64,000 bases of DNA, taken from the NCBI GenBank assembly GCA_018524725.1, contig JAEUWP010000562.1, positions 186,001-250,000 of the forward strand. Direction: 5' to 3'. The notes beneath the pieces were generated by a model. That model was not told the origin of the DNA. It made no database searches and saw only the letters and a list, made by a program, of their open reading frames with translations. The position numbers were made by a program, and so were the translations under genes. Below are positions 54,404 through 64,000 of the stretch, in pieces; positions within the stretch are counted from its first letter, which is position 1, and every line of letters begins with the position of its first letter. The DNA is from Podaxis mareebaensis (Eukaryota > Basidiomycota > Agaricomycetes > Agaricales > Agaricaceae).

Positions 54404-55145
54404 ATGACAAACACACCTCAAGGGCTCTTGTTTGTCTTTGGCCAATGCGAACCTGACATCTCTACGAAGGACTTCAACGGTAAAGATCAGCCTTCTTACA
54501 ATTCCCCTCCACCTTACAACCCTAACAGATTGGTACGACGGTGAACACGCGCCGTCCAGGTTAACGGTCCCCGGCATCACCTCCGCGACCAGATACAAAG
54601 CAGCAGACAAAGACAAACCAGACTGGCTTGCCATCTACGACTTAGCTACACCTGAAACAACCAAAAGTCCCGAATACCTCGAATTACGCAACAAAGCATC
54701 CGAGAACGAAAAGGCTATCATTCCTCGCCTTCCCGTTCTTCAACGTCGCACCTATTCCTTGATCACTCAATCCACCAAACCAAACCTTTCACCACATGCT
54801 CTACCTGGAAAATATGTTCTAGTTGTTCTTTGGTCCATCTCGGAAGACCAAGAAGTGGAATTCAATAGATGGTACGACGAGGAACATATGGAGGAGATTT
54901 CCAAAGTGCCGGGGTGGTTAAGGGGAAGACGATACAAATTAGTTGATGGTGCTGATCTCGTGGAGCGCAGGTTGGGACCTCCGATTGAAGGCTGGAATCA
55001 CCTCGTAATCCATGATTGGGAAAGGGGTGATTACAGGGATCTTCCAGAGTTCATTGCCGCGATTCAGACCCCATGGTCTGAGAAAATCATGGGCAGCGTG
55101 AAGGGTGTTGTCCTGAGGCAATTCGAGCTTCACAAGAATTTCTGA
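54404..55145 (+). CDS. EthD-like dimeric alpha/beta barrel protein, copy 1
   Basis: Exons are 54404..54479 and 54529..55145 (230 residues). The protein is an internal repeat of two ferredoxin-like halves. Half 1 has L-F-V-F-G-Q-C-E-P and D-W-Y-D-G-E-H-A-P-S-R-L-T-V-P-G. Half 2 has Y-V-L-V-V-L-W-S-I and R-W-Y-D-E-E-H-M-E-E-I-S-K-V-P-G-W-L-R-G-R-R-Y. The W-Y-D-x-E-H motif is that of the EthD / stress-responsive barrel superfamily, found in monooxygenase-like and heme-degrading enzymes. There is no signal peptide. The reaction is unknown. It is in tandem with a second copy of the same length and intron position. Confidence 0.8.
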
Positions 55146-55589
55146 TTCATATTAATTACACGCATATCCGAAAAGGTTTTTATTCCCGTGACGTTTCCGT
55201 GTCCTTCATGTTGTACGAATTCTTTAACATGTGTAACCTTAGTTCAACTTGGCATTATAGCCTCTTGATATGGGGATCACATGGGGTATTATTCTTGTTA
55301 TTGTACTCTGTATTTCTATGTCGCTACAAGCAAACTCTACTGCCAAGACCTGGTTGGCGTATACCACGAATAATGTAGTGTCTACGCTCCTCGACAAACC
55401 GTATCTACATATAGAAATCGGGCACCGAGGTGAAATGCGAAGGAGTCGATTGAACACGGGGATGCCCTTATTCCGTATACAGTAGCAGTTCTTCCTCGCC
55501 AAACTTTGCCTCTTTCTGCTACACCACTATTAAATTCATAAACAACTATCACAAAAATCTCTTAAACATAACTATCTAAACTATCCTCT
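55146..55589. other. Spacer between EthD-like genes
   Basis: This 444 bp spacer holds the 3' end of copy 1 and the promoter of copy 2. A 71-codon frame at 55270..55485 lacks motifs. Nothing else is seen. Confidence 0.5.
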
Positions 55590-56331
55590 ATGTCTATTAT
55601 TCCTCCTACGGGACAATCTCAAGGACTGGTCCTCTTTCTCTCACAATGCGAGTCCGATGTTTCGACCAGCGAGTTCAACGGTAGGAGCCTTCACTCACAA
55701 AGTGGCTGGAAGTTACACACCGTATCCAGACTGGTGCGATAAGCAGAACGAAAGGACGTTATCGATACTCTCTCAAGCACAGACTGCTATGCAATTCAAA
55801 GCCACAGACGGTCAAACGCCAGAGTGGCTCACAGTCTATGATGCGGCTTCGGCAGAAGTCATCAAGTCAACAGAATACGCACAGATGCGTGATAGCGCAT
55901 ACGAGATCGACAGTGCCACTGTGTCGCGTCTTCCCGTCCTGCAACGCCGCACTTATACCCTCATCAGGGAAAGCGTAGCGAAGCACTACGCCCTCCCAGC
56001 CAAATACATACTCCTCGTCGTCTGGTCCGTCCCGGCTCACCTTGATGAGGAGTATAACAAATGGTATGACGAGGAACACATGGCTGAGGTAGCGCAAACG
56101 CCTGGGTGGATCAGAGGAAGGCGGTACAAGCTCATTGGGAGCCAGGATATTGCCTCAAGGCCAGGTCCTCCTGTCTATAACTACCTGATCATGTTTGATT
56201 GGGATAATGGCGATTACTGGGAGTACATCGAACAAAAACAGCCTACTCCCTGGACGAGAAGGATGTTAGCAGCAGGAGAGGGTCTAGAGATTAGGAGGTA
56301 CGAATTGTACCGGGACTTCGAGGTGAGCTAA
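55590..56331 (+). CDS. EthD-like dimeric alpha/beta barrel protein, copy 2
   Basis: Exons are 55590..55680 and 55730..56331 (230 residues), with the intron at the same codon as copy 1 (after F-N, before D-W). Half 2 is well kept (K-W-Y-D-E-E-H-M-A-E-V and G-W-I-R-G-R-R-Y-K-L). In half 1 the W-Y-D-G-E-H motif has become W-C-D-K-Q-N-E, so the first pocket has probably lost its activity while the fold is retained. Both copies share R-L-P-V-L-Q-R-R-T-Y in the linker. The function is unknown; the copies may differ in ligand or form mixed dimers. Confidence 0.8.
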
Positions 56332-56564
56332 GGGTTTTGGTAGGCTGAAGGAATCGCTGGGGGGCACTGTCTGATGATTTCTTCCATGCCGTTACATTGC
56401 AACCATCATTTGTGGAATTTAATAAGTAGATTTCCAACAAGTAAATACACACGTAGTCACTATACGATAAACCTGAATGAGAGCAACAAAGAGGTCTCAG
56501 TACTGGGAAACGTACGTCGGTTAGCTTCATATCCCTTGATCGCAGTCAGAAGACCCTGACATCC

Positions 56565-59500
56565 TCAACCACCTAACCAGAGCAATCGTTTCACACCATA
56601 CTCCATTTTAGCATACATGGACGTGGTTCTCTGAGCTTCAGCGAGGCTATCAATAGCAATGAGCAGCTGCCCAGATCCACGGTGGTAAGTGTACTTGCCT
56701 AACGACATCTTCATTAGTGACGAAATTGCCTCGCCCTCCCCCAACTTCCTGGCAGGCTCGATGAATAGAATCAACGATGCGATCCACTACATCTCGACAG
56801 TTCGAAGCACCTGCTACTTCCTCCGACGTTTCTGAATACGGACCGCTCCCCGTGCTCGAACCCCGTCGAATCCTAGCAGGGTCAATGGGAAGAGCCTTAA
56901 AGGCAGCAAATGTCTTCTCTCCTGTCCCTGAGGATGCAAGCGAAGGGTTGATCAACAGTCGCGATAAAGTAGCCGTATTCTTGCGAGGGACACTCCATGT
57001 CTGTATCTGTGGAGGCAAACTAGGCTTTCTTGGAAGCGTAGTGGGGGAAGGGGGCTCGGTAGAGGCTGAGTGGACACTATTCCTTACGGAATAGCTGGTG
57101 ACGCGAGACTCTTGATTTGAGTTGATCCAGGTTATGATGAAACCAGCGTTTTGTCGTGGGTCTCGACTTGCTTCTTCAAGCGGTGACAAGATGTATGCGC
57201 CTAACATCCATCAGTGCGGGCTTCTTACGCCGAGCAGTTTAACCCTTTACACCAACCTTTACTGATGCCCGTTATATCTCCAAGGGGTACTCTGGTATAC
57301 AGTTTTACCTTTTCCAGGGTATAGTCGTAGCTCTGGGATGGTAGTGAGATACATAGATTTCATCAATTGAAAGGAGGATCCTTACCACAACGTAGAGAGC
57401 CTTCGTGGTCTGTGAACAATATGAGTGACACCGAATGAGACCGTGAGGTTTGCTACCCACTAAAAGAAGAACCTTTTCCTCGAACTTTAGGCCGATTTTC
57501 GTATTCAGCTCTTCCGGTGCAAACAAGGTCCATCCAGATAGTAGCCTTTCGCCCTCTGGTAGTACGCGAGCGACACAAGTTGCTATCGCCTCCGTACGAA
57601 TTTTGGAGAGCCTGATAAGGTCCCGTGGATCAGAAGACTGGAGCTTCAGGAGGAACTCTGAGAATACGGAAATGGTCCGGTTTCCCAACATGAAATCAAT
57701 CACCGCCTGGCAAAACCAATCACTAAAGGTGGAGGTGTACATTCTAAAAGAGTGATGTGAGCCTTCCTAGCTCCAGCGTGACACCTTCTCCCACCTCGCC
57801 AGAGAATTCACGCCATCGTTCAGGAGTCCACTCAGATCACGCCTGCCTGTCCTGTCACAGTCTTAGAAATCCTCGTAAAACAGCGTGAAGATAGTGTAAT
57901 AAAACCTTGTGAAATCCCCCTAATATGAAAAGAAGGTCAATGACAAGCTGATATGGGAATCTAATTACCACCGACTAACTTTCAACGCAGATGTCCCAGC
58001 ACTGAAAAGAAGCTCGTTAATTTGAAACCCGAGGTTCAGAGTATCTATGAATGACCCACTATGCGCGACTTATGGCATCGCCGTTGTTTGCCCAGACTTA
58101 AAATAGCATGAAATATAGAGCGTTGCCCGCCTTGAAGAGCTTTGACTTACCATCATTGAAAACGAAGTCTATCTCTGACCGCTTAGTTGTAGACTGGTTG
58201 AGGAGGGCGAGAGCCCCAAGTTGGCGATGCATGACATGTCGGGCAAATGCCGACTTCGTTATGATTGGTCAGTCCTCAAGTTGCTCGAATGCACAGAAAG
58301 GATGGTTTTCGTACTTGCACAACATTAGTTCTATCAAGGCAGTCAATGCAATTGACGCGAAAAACGCCCTTTTGCTGTGACAAAATCGTGTTATCACATA
58401 TCCACAGGTATCTGGAGCGGGAAAGTTGGAAGGGAAGCTCCAAGAGCATATCTTCTATAGAACTCACCCTTGGGTCTCGAACACGCGTTCCATGGCATCA
58501 ACGAGTTTGGATATATTTTCATACCTTGATCAGGATCAGGCCTGTGCTCGAAGATAAGGGTGTATGAACCCACTTCATCCCCTTCGTCTCAGTATGGAAA
58601 TCGTACTCATGGTATCTAGATTGTTCCATAAGAAGTAGTCACTGGGTTTGTAACCTTACTCACTGTGCACCTTCGAAACCTAGTTCCTTCATATAATCAC
58701 GATATGCTTGAGTGATTGCACCTTCTTTTCCCTGCTGCTCTGCGAGGTTGACAATGGTCTGGGAAAGATTCATTTAACTATGGAAATAGGTTGTGATAGG
58801 ATGACTTACATGAGGCCCATATGAAGGTATCGTTCTCTTCAGGTGACGCCGTAGTGCATCGAGGTTCTGCTCATGCGTGCGATCTGGCGCAAGGACGGGC
58901 GGTGGTTTTAGTCCATATCCGGTTTGTGTCCAGAACAAAGGGACTGGGCCGAATCAGAAGCGTCCAACTCAAATTGTTCACCACTCACTTGAACCCCGAA
59001 TCTGGACGTAGCTAAAGATATTCTCCTTGTCTTCGCGCTGTTTGGATGAGTGTTTGTCAGCTCCTTGGACTGTGGAGTAAGGTGCAATGAGGTACCTGAA
59101 CTCGCATGATGGTTTCGGTCTCAACGAAATTAGCGACATGTGCTTCTTCATCAACCCCCCGCCGCTGATACCGCAAGCCTGCACGGTCTCTTGAGCGGCG
59201 TGAAATAATGACATATTCCACATGACACTCCTCCTCATCCTCTCCGAGCTCGGAGGGTACCATAAATTGTGCCAACTGAAAATAACCTTGCATTACGGGA
59301 AGGACATACGAATGGAGCTACAATAAAAAGCTCAATCATCTGACGGGAAGAGAAATAGTCCGAGACTTACCCCCGCATCGACGAGATGCTTCGACATCCA
59401 TTCATTCCACCAGAATTGTTTGTCCACGCGACGCCAGAGCGGTAGTACGGGATACGGTTCTGCAATGGCGGAAACCTTGGTCCCGGGCTTCGGCCCTGAA

Positions 59501-60884
59501 AGCGAACGATCCATCTCGGGGGAAGGTAGGGCTCCAAGGCCTGCGAGGAGCTCATGTTGTTTCTGACACTTTGCTAGTTGCCCTTGCTTGTGCTGTAATG
59601 ATCGCGTAACATCTGTCTCATTGTTAATACTGTTTGGTAAATGACATAGGCTTCGAACAGTGTACCAAATGCGTAGGAAAAATACATGCCACCTTTGGTG
59701 AACTCCCTTATACATTCCCGAATAACCTTGTTTTCTAGTTCAGAATGTTGCTCTTCGGCGGTGGCTGGGGCTGGGGCTGTTGTAGCAAGGATTGTCTCGA
59801 TCACTTCTCCCGGTTCTTCCTTCGCTTCCTGAATGATTTTATCCAAAACTTCCTGTTCTTGTGCCGCTGACTGTGGAGGTGGTGTGGTAGGCAATGAGGT
59901 GTCTTGTATGCTGTCACCGTTGCGTTTTGAGAGCCTGTTCCAGAAGGACAATCGCGCGGCCACAGTCTTGAAAATCGGAGATGTCGCGATCGACTGCTCT
60001 GAGGAAGGCGTTGATATGCTCGAAGCCGTAGATTGGGGTGAGTCGGGACGCAGTTCGTCTTCTTTGAACCCTTCACGGATAGGGGTAACAAGTTTGATGT
60101 GAGGGTCAGGCGAGAATTGTACATGGGGGGAAGAAGGCGATTCTGCAAGTTGTTCATTTAATTCTTGGCCAGTGTCATCGGCTACGGAGTCAGTGGTGGA
60201 ACTTTTCGGGAGGAGTGATGGTCTTGAGAGGGCCGCATTGCGGGAAGATATCGTCTTAACCACTGAGAGTGCACGTTCCTCCAGGAGGGGAATCGCAACG
60301 ACGCTCTTGATCATATAGACCTTGTGACCAACGTCCAGAACTAAAGCTTGTCAACATACTTTGTCGCAGGCCAGTAACACGAATAAAGCGCACCGCTTCC
60401 GACCTCAGATCTGGACGTAATCACGAGGAGATACGAGCCTTACAGAACCGATCAACACATTATGATACCTGTCGATCGACAAGCGAAACCCACTCGAATA
60501 CAACTCCAGCACACCAACGATACCATAGATGACTGCACTCTCACCCCAGTCAAACTCTTCTCCTCCACTCGGAATCTCTTCAACTTGGAATACTTTTCCC
60601 CACGAGATACGAATATAGGATCTAGGGCCAGCTATCCTACCCTGACCAGGTATGTGGGGGCGTATCAACAGTCCATCTTTGGTGGCCAAAATTGCGAGGT
60701 GATCATGGGGATATGGGTGTGGTACTGGTGGAACGACGTATTTTGGTGGTAATCCCGGAGTGTGTAGCGGCGCAAGGGCTGGGGAACTCGTATGCGTGTG
60801 ACTAGTACCATCAGCAACGGCCTCGGGTAGCGGCTTGTTGGGCGAGGCAAGGGGTTTGGACGCCTTTGCGAAGAAACGCTTCAT
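56565..60884 (-). CDS. SAC-domain phosphoinositide phosphatase (Sac2-like)
   Basis: A large multi-exon gene starts at M-K-R-F-F-A-K-A-S (60884) and ends G-V-K-R-L-L-W-L-G-G (stop at 56565). The N-terminus resembles the opening of the SAC domain (G-I-V-G-V-L-E-L-Y, then M-I-K-S-V-V-A-I-P-L-L). A Ser/Pro-rich insertion of about 150 residues follows, then D-K-Q-F-W-W-N-E-W-M-S. The catalytic C-x5-R-T motif is N-C-I-D-C-L-D-R-T-N at 58324-58353. A C-terminal hSac2-like region (L-S-G-W-T-L-F-A-P-E-E) and a long tail follow. The overall order fits INPP5F/Sac2, a 4-phosphatase of endosomal phosphoinositides. Exon borders near 60310-60460 and in several middle introns are not resolved, so only the outer limits are firm. 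Confidence 0.83.
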
Positions 60885-61187
60885 GGCTCCGGGGCAGAGC
60901 CGTACCTACTTACGACCAAGGTCAAGGCGAGCAATAGTGTTGTAGAATGTGGGCCACGGCGCAGCAGGCTAAGCGAGCACAAAGGCGTGATTTCGGACAT
61001 CAGGCGTCCGTAAACCATGACATCACCAATACAAATATGCACAACCAAACTAATACACATATTGTCCACATATTATTAACATACTGTAAACCTCTAGTAT
61101 AGCTACAAGCAATAGAGGAAAAGCAAGCAACGATAGCTACATAACGCGATAACGGGGTCCAGAATACGGAGGATAGCTTTCATTAGC
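60885..61187. other. Intergenic, no gene seen
   Basis: This is the promoter of the SAC gene and the 3' end of the transcription factor gene. No motif stands out. Confidence 0.5.
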
Positions 61188-64000
61188 CTATGATGCATAT
61201 CCATGAGGTAAGCCTTTCTGGGATTCGCCCTGTGGGGCAGGAGTGATTGGACTGGGTTGGGCAGAGCCAGTTGTTTGTGCAGGGCCTTGCTGTTGTGACG
61301 CCTGAGGCTGCTGTGGACCTTGGGGGAAAGGTGGCTGACCAGATCCTGACTGGGAGAAGCGGTTGGAGAAGAAGTTGTCCCATTGATCTAAAAAGGCCTC
61401 AGAATCAAACTCTCCTGCATAAGATCATGTCACTTACGCCAATCAAACATTGAACCGGGTAGTCCTTCAAGGAAGCCGTTATCGCTCATTTCATATTCCG
61501 CAAGGTTAACGCCCTGACTACCGTCAAGAACATTCATGACTTGAACGTTTCCCTGGCCTTGTACATTCATAGCAGGGTTCAAGTTACCGTAGCTATCACC
61601 CGGCTTATTCAATGGTGTGAAGTTTACCATTGAGGCTGTGGGCTGCTGGGGGGTTTGTCGTGGTTGGGCTGTAGACGACGTTTCACTTTCCGTGCCTACT
61701 GGCAGAATAATTGATAAGCACGGCATAGAATAATTCAGAGGGAAGGTAGTGACTTACCTTCATTGCTCTCATTGGGCGTAATGATGGTGCCTGCGGGGAG
61801 ATCTTTAATATCCTCTTCCCTGGTACGCGTTTGAGCGACAAAAACGCCTCCTCCTGGCCTTGTTGGGTCTTTTTGGTATTCTAGACTTAATGGAGGTTTT
61901 GGCGTGACGCCACCGGTCGGGTTTAGTGCAGGAGTTTCCATAGGGAGCGGAGGTCCTTGCGTTGCTTCATACAAAAGGGCAATAATCTCCGCCGTCTAAC
62001 GGGTTCCATGCATATACCAGGGGAGGGAAGAGAAGTGCGTGGTACAATCAATTCGTTAACGAAATAGCTTGTCACATGAAACAGAAAAAATAGCTGACCT
62101 TTCGTCTTGCTGACATGTGTTCGGGGCTGATAGCTTTCTCCCATCTGCGGATACAGTCTCGTAATTTACGCAGCTTGTCAGCTGCTTCCTGATCTTTCCT
62201 GCGTACCCAGGTGTGGTACTATGGAGACAACCATCAACATATTATAGCTATTAGACCTTTTAAGGAACACCCACCTGAACTAGTGCACATGACGTCGCCG
62301 CATAAGCCACCAATAACCACACATCGTAAACGTCCTCGTGAGCGTCCAACCAATCAATGGCTTCACCGGTAAGAGAGACCAGTTTTGTCCATTGTTCAAC
62401 CGTCAACCCAAACTTGAGATGAGCGGGACAGGAGTAGCTGATGCGCATGAAAACACGCCAGAACATCATGCATAAACAAGCATATAGCAAATGTAGTATA
62501 CCTGGAGATTGTTTGATTTGATTTCAGGGTTAAACAAAGAATGCTATTACTCACCCGCATGGCGTGGCGTCTCTCGACCATGGAACTTGAGGCTCTCTGG
62601 AAGCAATCGGTGCCAGTCCTCAATATCCTGGAGCAGTTGATTGAGAACTTCGTCGGTTGTGAACGTGAGACCCGAGGGACTAAAGAGACGTCAGCCATGT
62701 GGATCAACAAGAAAGGGTGATACTTGCCTGTAGATAGCCTTGAGCACGCGGCCAAGTAAGACGCTTAGCCGCACAAGCTCGTCCATGTAAGGGCCATTGT
62801 CATCGTTTGAAGAAGGCAGACGGGCGTCACAGTCCTGGACGTCAATCATATAGGGGTGTCCATATGCTAGACTCGTCCTGCGTATATAAAATTAAGCCTT
62901 GTTTGGAGTGCAGAGGGTGCGGCTTTACCATCGGTCGGAAATTAGACATGCTCCCCAGAGACGGCGCCTAAGCTCAAGGTTTTGCTTCACTGATTCGGCT
63001 CGGTGCAGACCAAGATCCTGCGCCTGAGCGCCGATCAATAAACGAGGGTAACATTTCGTGACTCCTTGACTCACCATCCTGATGGCAGTCCCGAGGCGGA
63101 CCCACAGAGCCGAAAGAGCATTAGGAACGAATTGCGAGTGGCTGTCACCGGTCATGGACAGAATGAGAAGCGCCTGCACATTTGCAATCGAGGCCATAGA
63201 AAGAACATCATCAGCCTTGATGACATTGTTGACGGCATATCGTATTGAGTCGAAGATTTTGGAAGGCACCTCGCGTCGAGCGGCTGCGACGAGACACATC
63301 GAATAGAGTAGAATGGGGGGAGGGTTGGGATTCGCTAGAAATTCGGCTTGGGTCACCACTGGAAGTATGGGCGCGACATCAGTAAAGTATGAGTTGACAA
63401 GTTTTTCAATCACATCTTTCTCGATGTGTAGGTCTATCTGTTTTGGATGGACTAGTTGCTGCTCTTCCGTGGCGGGTTTTTGGACGGTGATGAGCCCATC
63501 CCCGTTTTTACTGACCTCGAATTTATGCTGGTATCGAAGGTCGTAGTTTTCATATATACGAGAATTGATAGTAGCTTGAGAATGTATTAAGTGAGCAGGT
63601 GAGGTCGGTCCTAAAGCGTTATGTGAGTCCGTTCGAGACACGAGGAAAAGAATTCGGAATTTGTGTATTGTAATACTTACCGAAAACACCAACATCGCGT
63701 CGAGGAGCAGACTCATTACTAGGCGAAGAAACGGCACGGTTGTTAGCTTCAGCCTTATCCTTTTGATTAACAGACGCAGCTGCGGCCGCCTCCTCCTCCA
63801 ACTTCTTCTTCTTGAACCTAGTTTCTGTGATAGGCAGGAAAAAGGTGCATTCAAAAGAAAATTGTTTGCAATGCTGGCAGATGGGTGGGTCCTAAAGCAG
63901 ACTGTCAGGGCGGAACACTCCCATTAAGCTCGTCACGCTTACCACGTCAGGAAGAATGTCGCAGCGTATTTTGCGAGATCGACACGAGTCGCAAGCACGT
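61188..64000 (-). CDS. Zn2Cys6 transcription factor, 5' end missing
   Basis: The gene runs off the right edge. The visible exons begin 63943..64000, 63681..63891, 63075..63610 and 62929..63023, then continue to the stop at 61188. The zinc cluster is split by an intron: A-C-D-S-C-R-S-R-K-I-R-C-D, then P-P-I-C-Q-H-C and F-E-C-T-F. A basic linker (R-F-K-K-K-K) follows. Next comes a fungal-specific transcription factor domain with Y-F-T-D-V-A-P-I-L-P-V-V, A-Q-D-L-G-L-H-R, R-R-R-L-W-G-A-C and R-L-P-S-S. The C-terminus is Gln/Pro-rich with M-F-D-W-R-K-W-D-N-F-F, a likely activation region. It is a nuclear DNA-binding regulator; its target pathway is unknown. One intron has a GC donor (AG|GCAAGT at about 62731). 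Confidence 0.88.

Noticed and set aside
1..64000. CRISPR arrays, operons and bacterial-type elements
   Set aside because: No regularly spaced repeats were found, and the intron-rich gene structure is clearly eukaryotic.

Overview
This window is nuclear DNA of a filamentous basidiomycete, most likely an Agaricomycete. Almost every gene is broken up by introns of about 45-65 bp with GT...AG ends and CTRAY-like branch sites. Exons can be very small, intergenic spaces are short, and the gene families are fungal: NACHT NTPases, an F-box protein, WSC-domain and GH17 wall proteins, an Asi-type RING ligase, a Zn2Cys6 factor and a LIM protein. Exon coordinates below were worked out by reading splice sites and checking phase by hand. 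No RNA evidence was available.

Layout. 0-3.9 kb: the 3' part of a secreted-protein gene, a single-pass membrane protein and signal recognition particle receptor beta. 4-7.4 kb: a decayed coding stretch and NACHT NTPase 1. 8.2-12.8 kb: SAR1, a glia maturation factor homologue and an MFS transporter, the last two diverging from a 185 bp promoter. 13.6-20.1 kb: two GH17 glucanase paralogues with copied promoters. Between them lies a repeat-rich island with 115 bp direct repeats, a ~400 bp near-perfect hairpin, a captured piece of an amino-acid permease gene and the remains of a PD-(D/E)XK-like gene. 20.6-27.4 kb: RING E3 ligase, mitoribosomal protein mS38 and a conserved fungal gene of unknown role. 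28.3-34.4 kb: a small secreted protein, an F-box protein and NACHT NTPase 2. 35.3-39.5 kb: housekeeping genes UBC9, SNU13, gamma-glutamylcyclotransferase and proteasome beta5. 39.5-49 kb: two tandem amino-acid permeases and two WSC-domain secreted proteins with kinase-like gene debris between them. 49.8-64 kb: LIM protein, two tandem EthD-like proteins, a SAC phosphoinositide phosphatase and a Zn2Cys6 factor cut by the window edge.

The main theme is local duplication. Five families occur as pairs (NACHT, GH17, permease, WSC, EthD-like), usually with matching exon lengths, and a permease fragment has been copied 27 kb away into the repeat island. Most likely to repay study are the two NACHT proteins, which share a short N-terminal motif and an unrecognised C-terminal domain, the repeat island with its captured gene fragment, and the 8-nt micro-exon conserved in both WSC genes.
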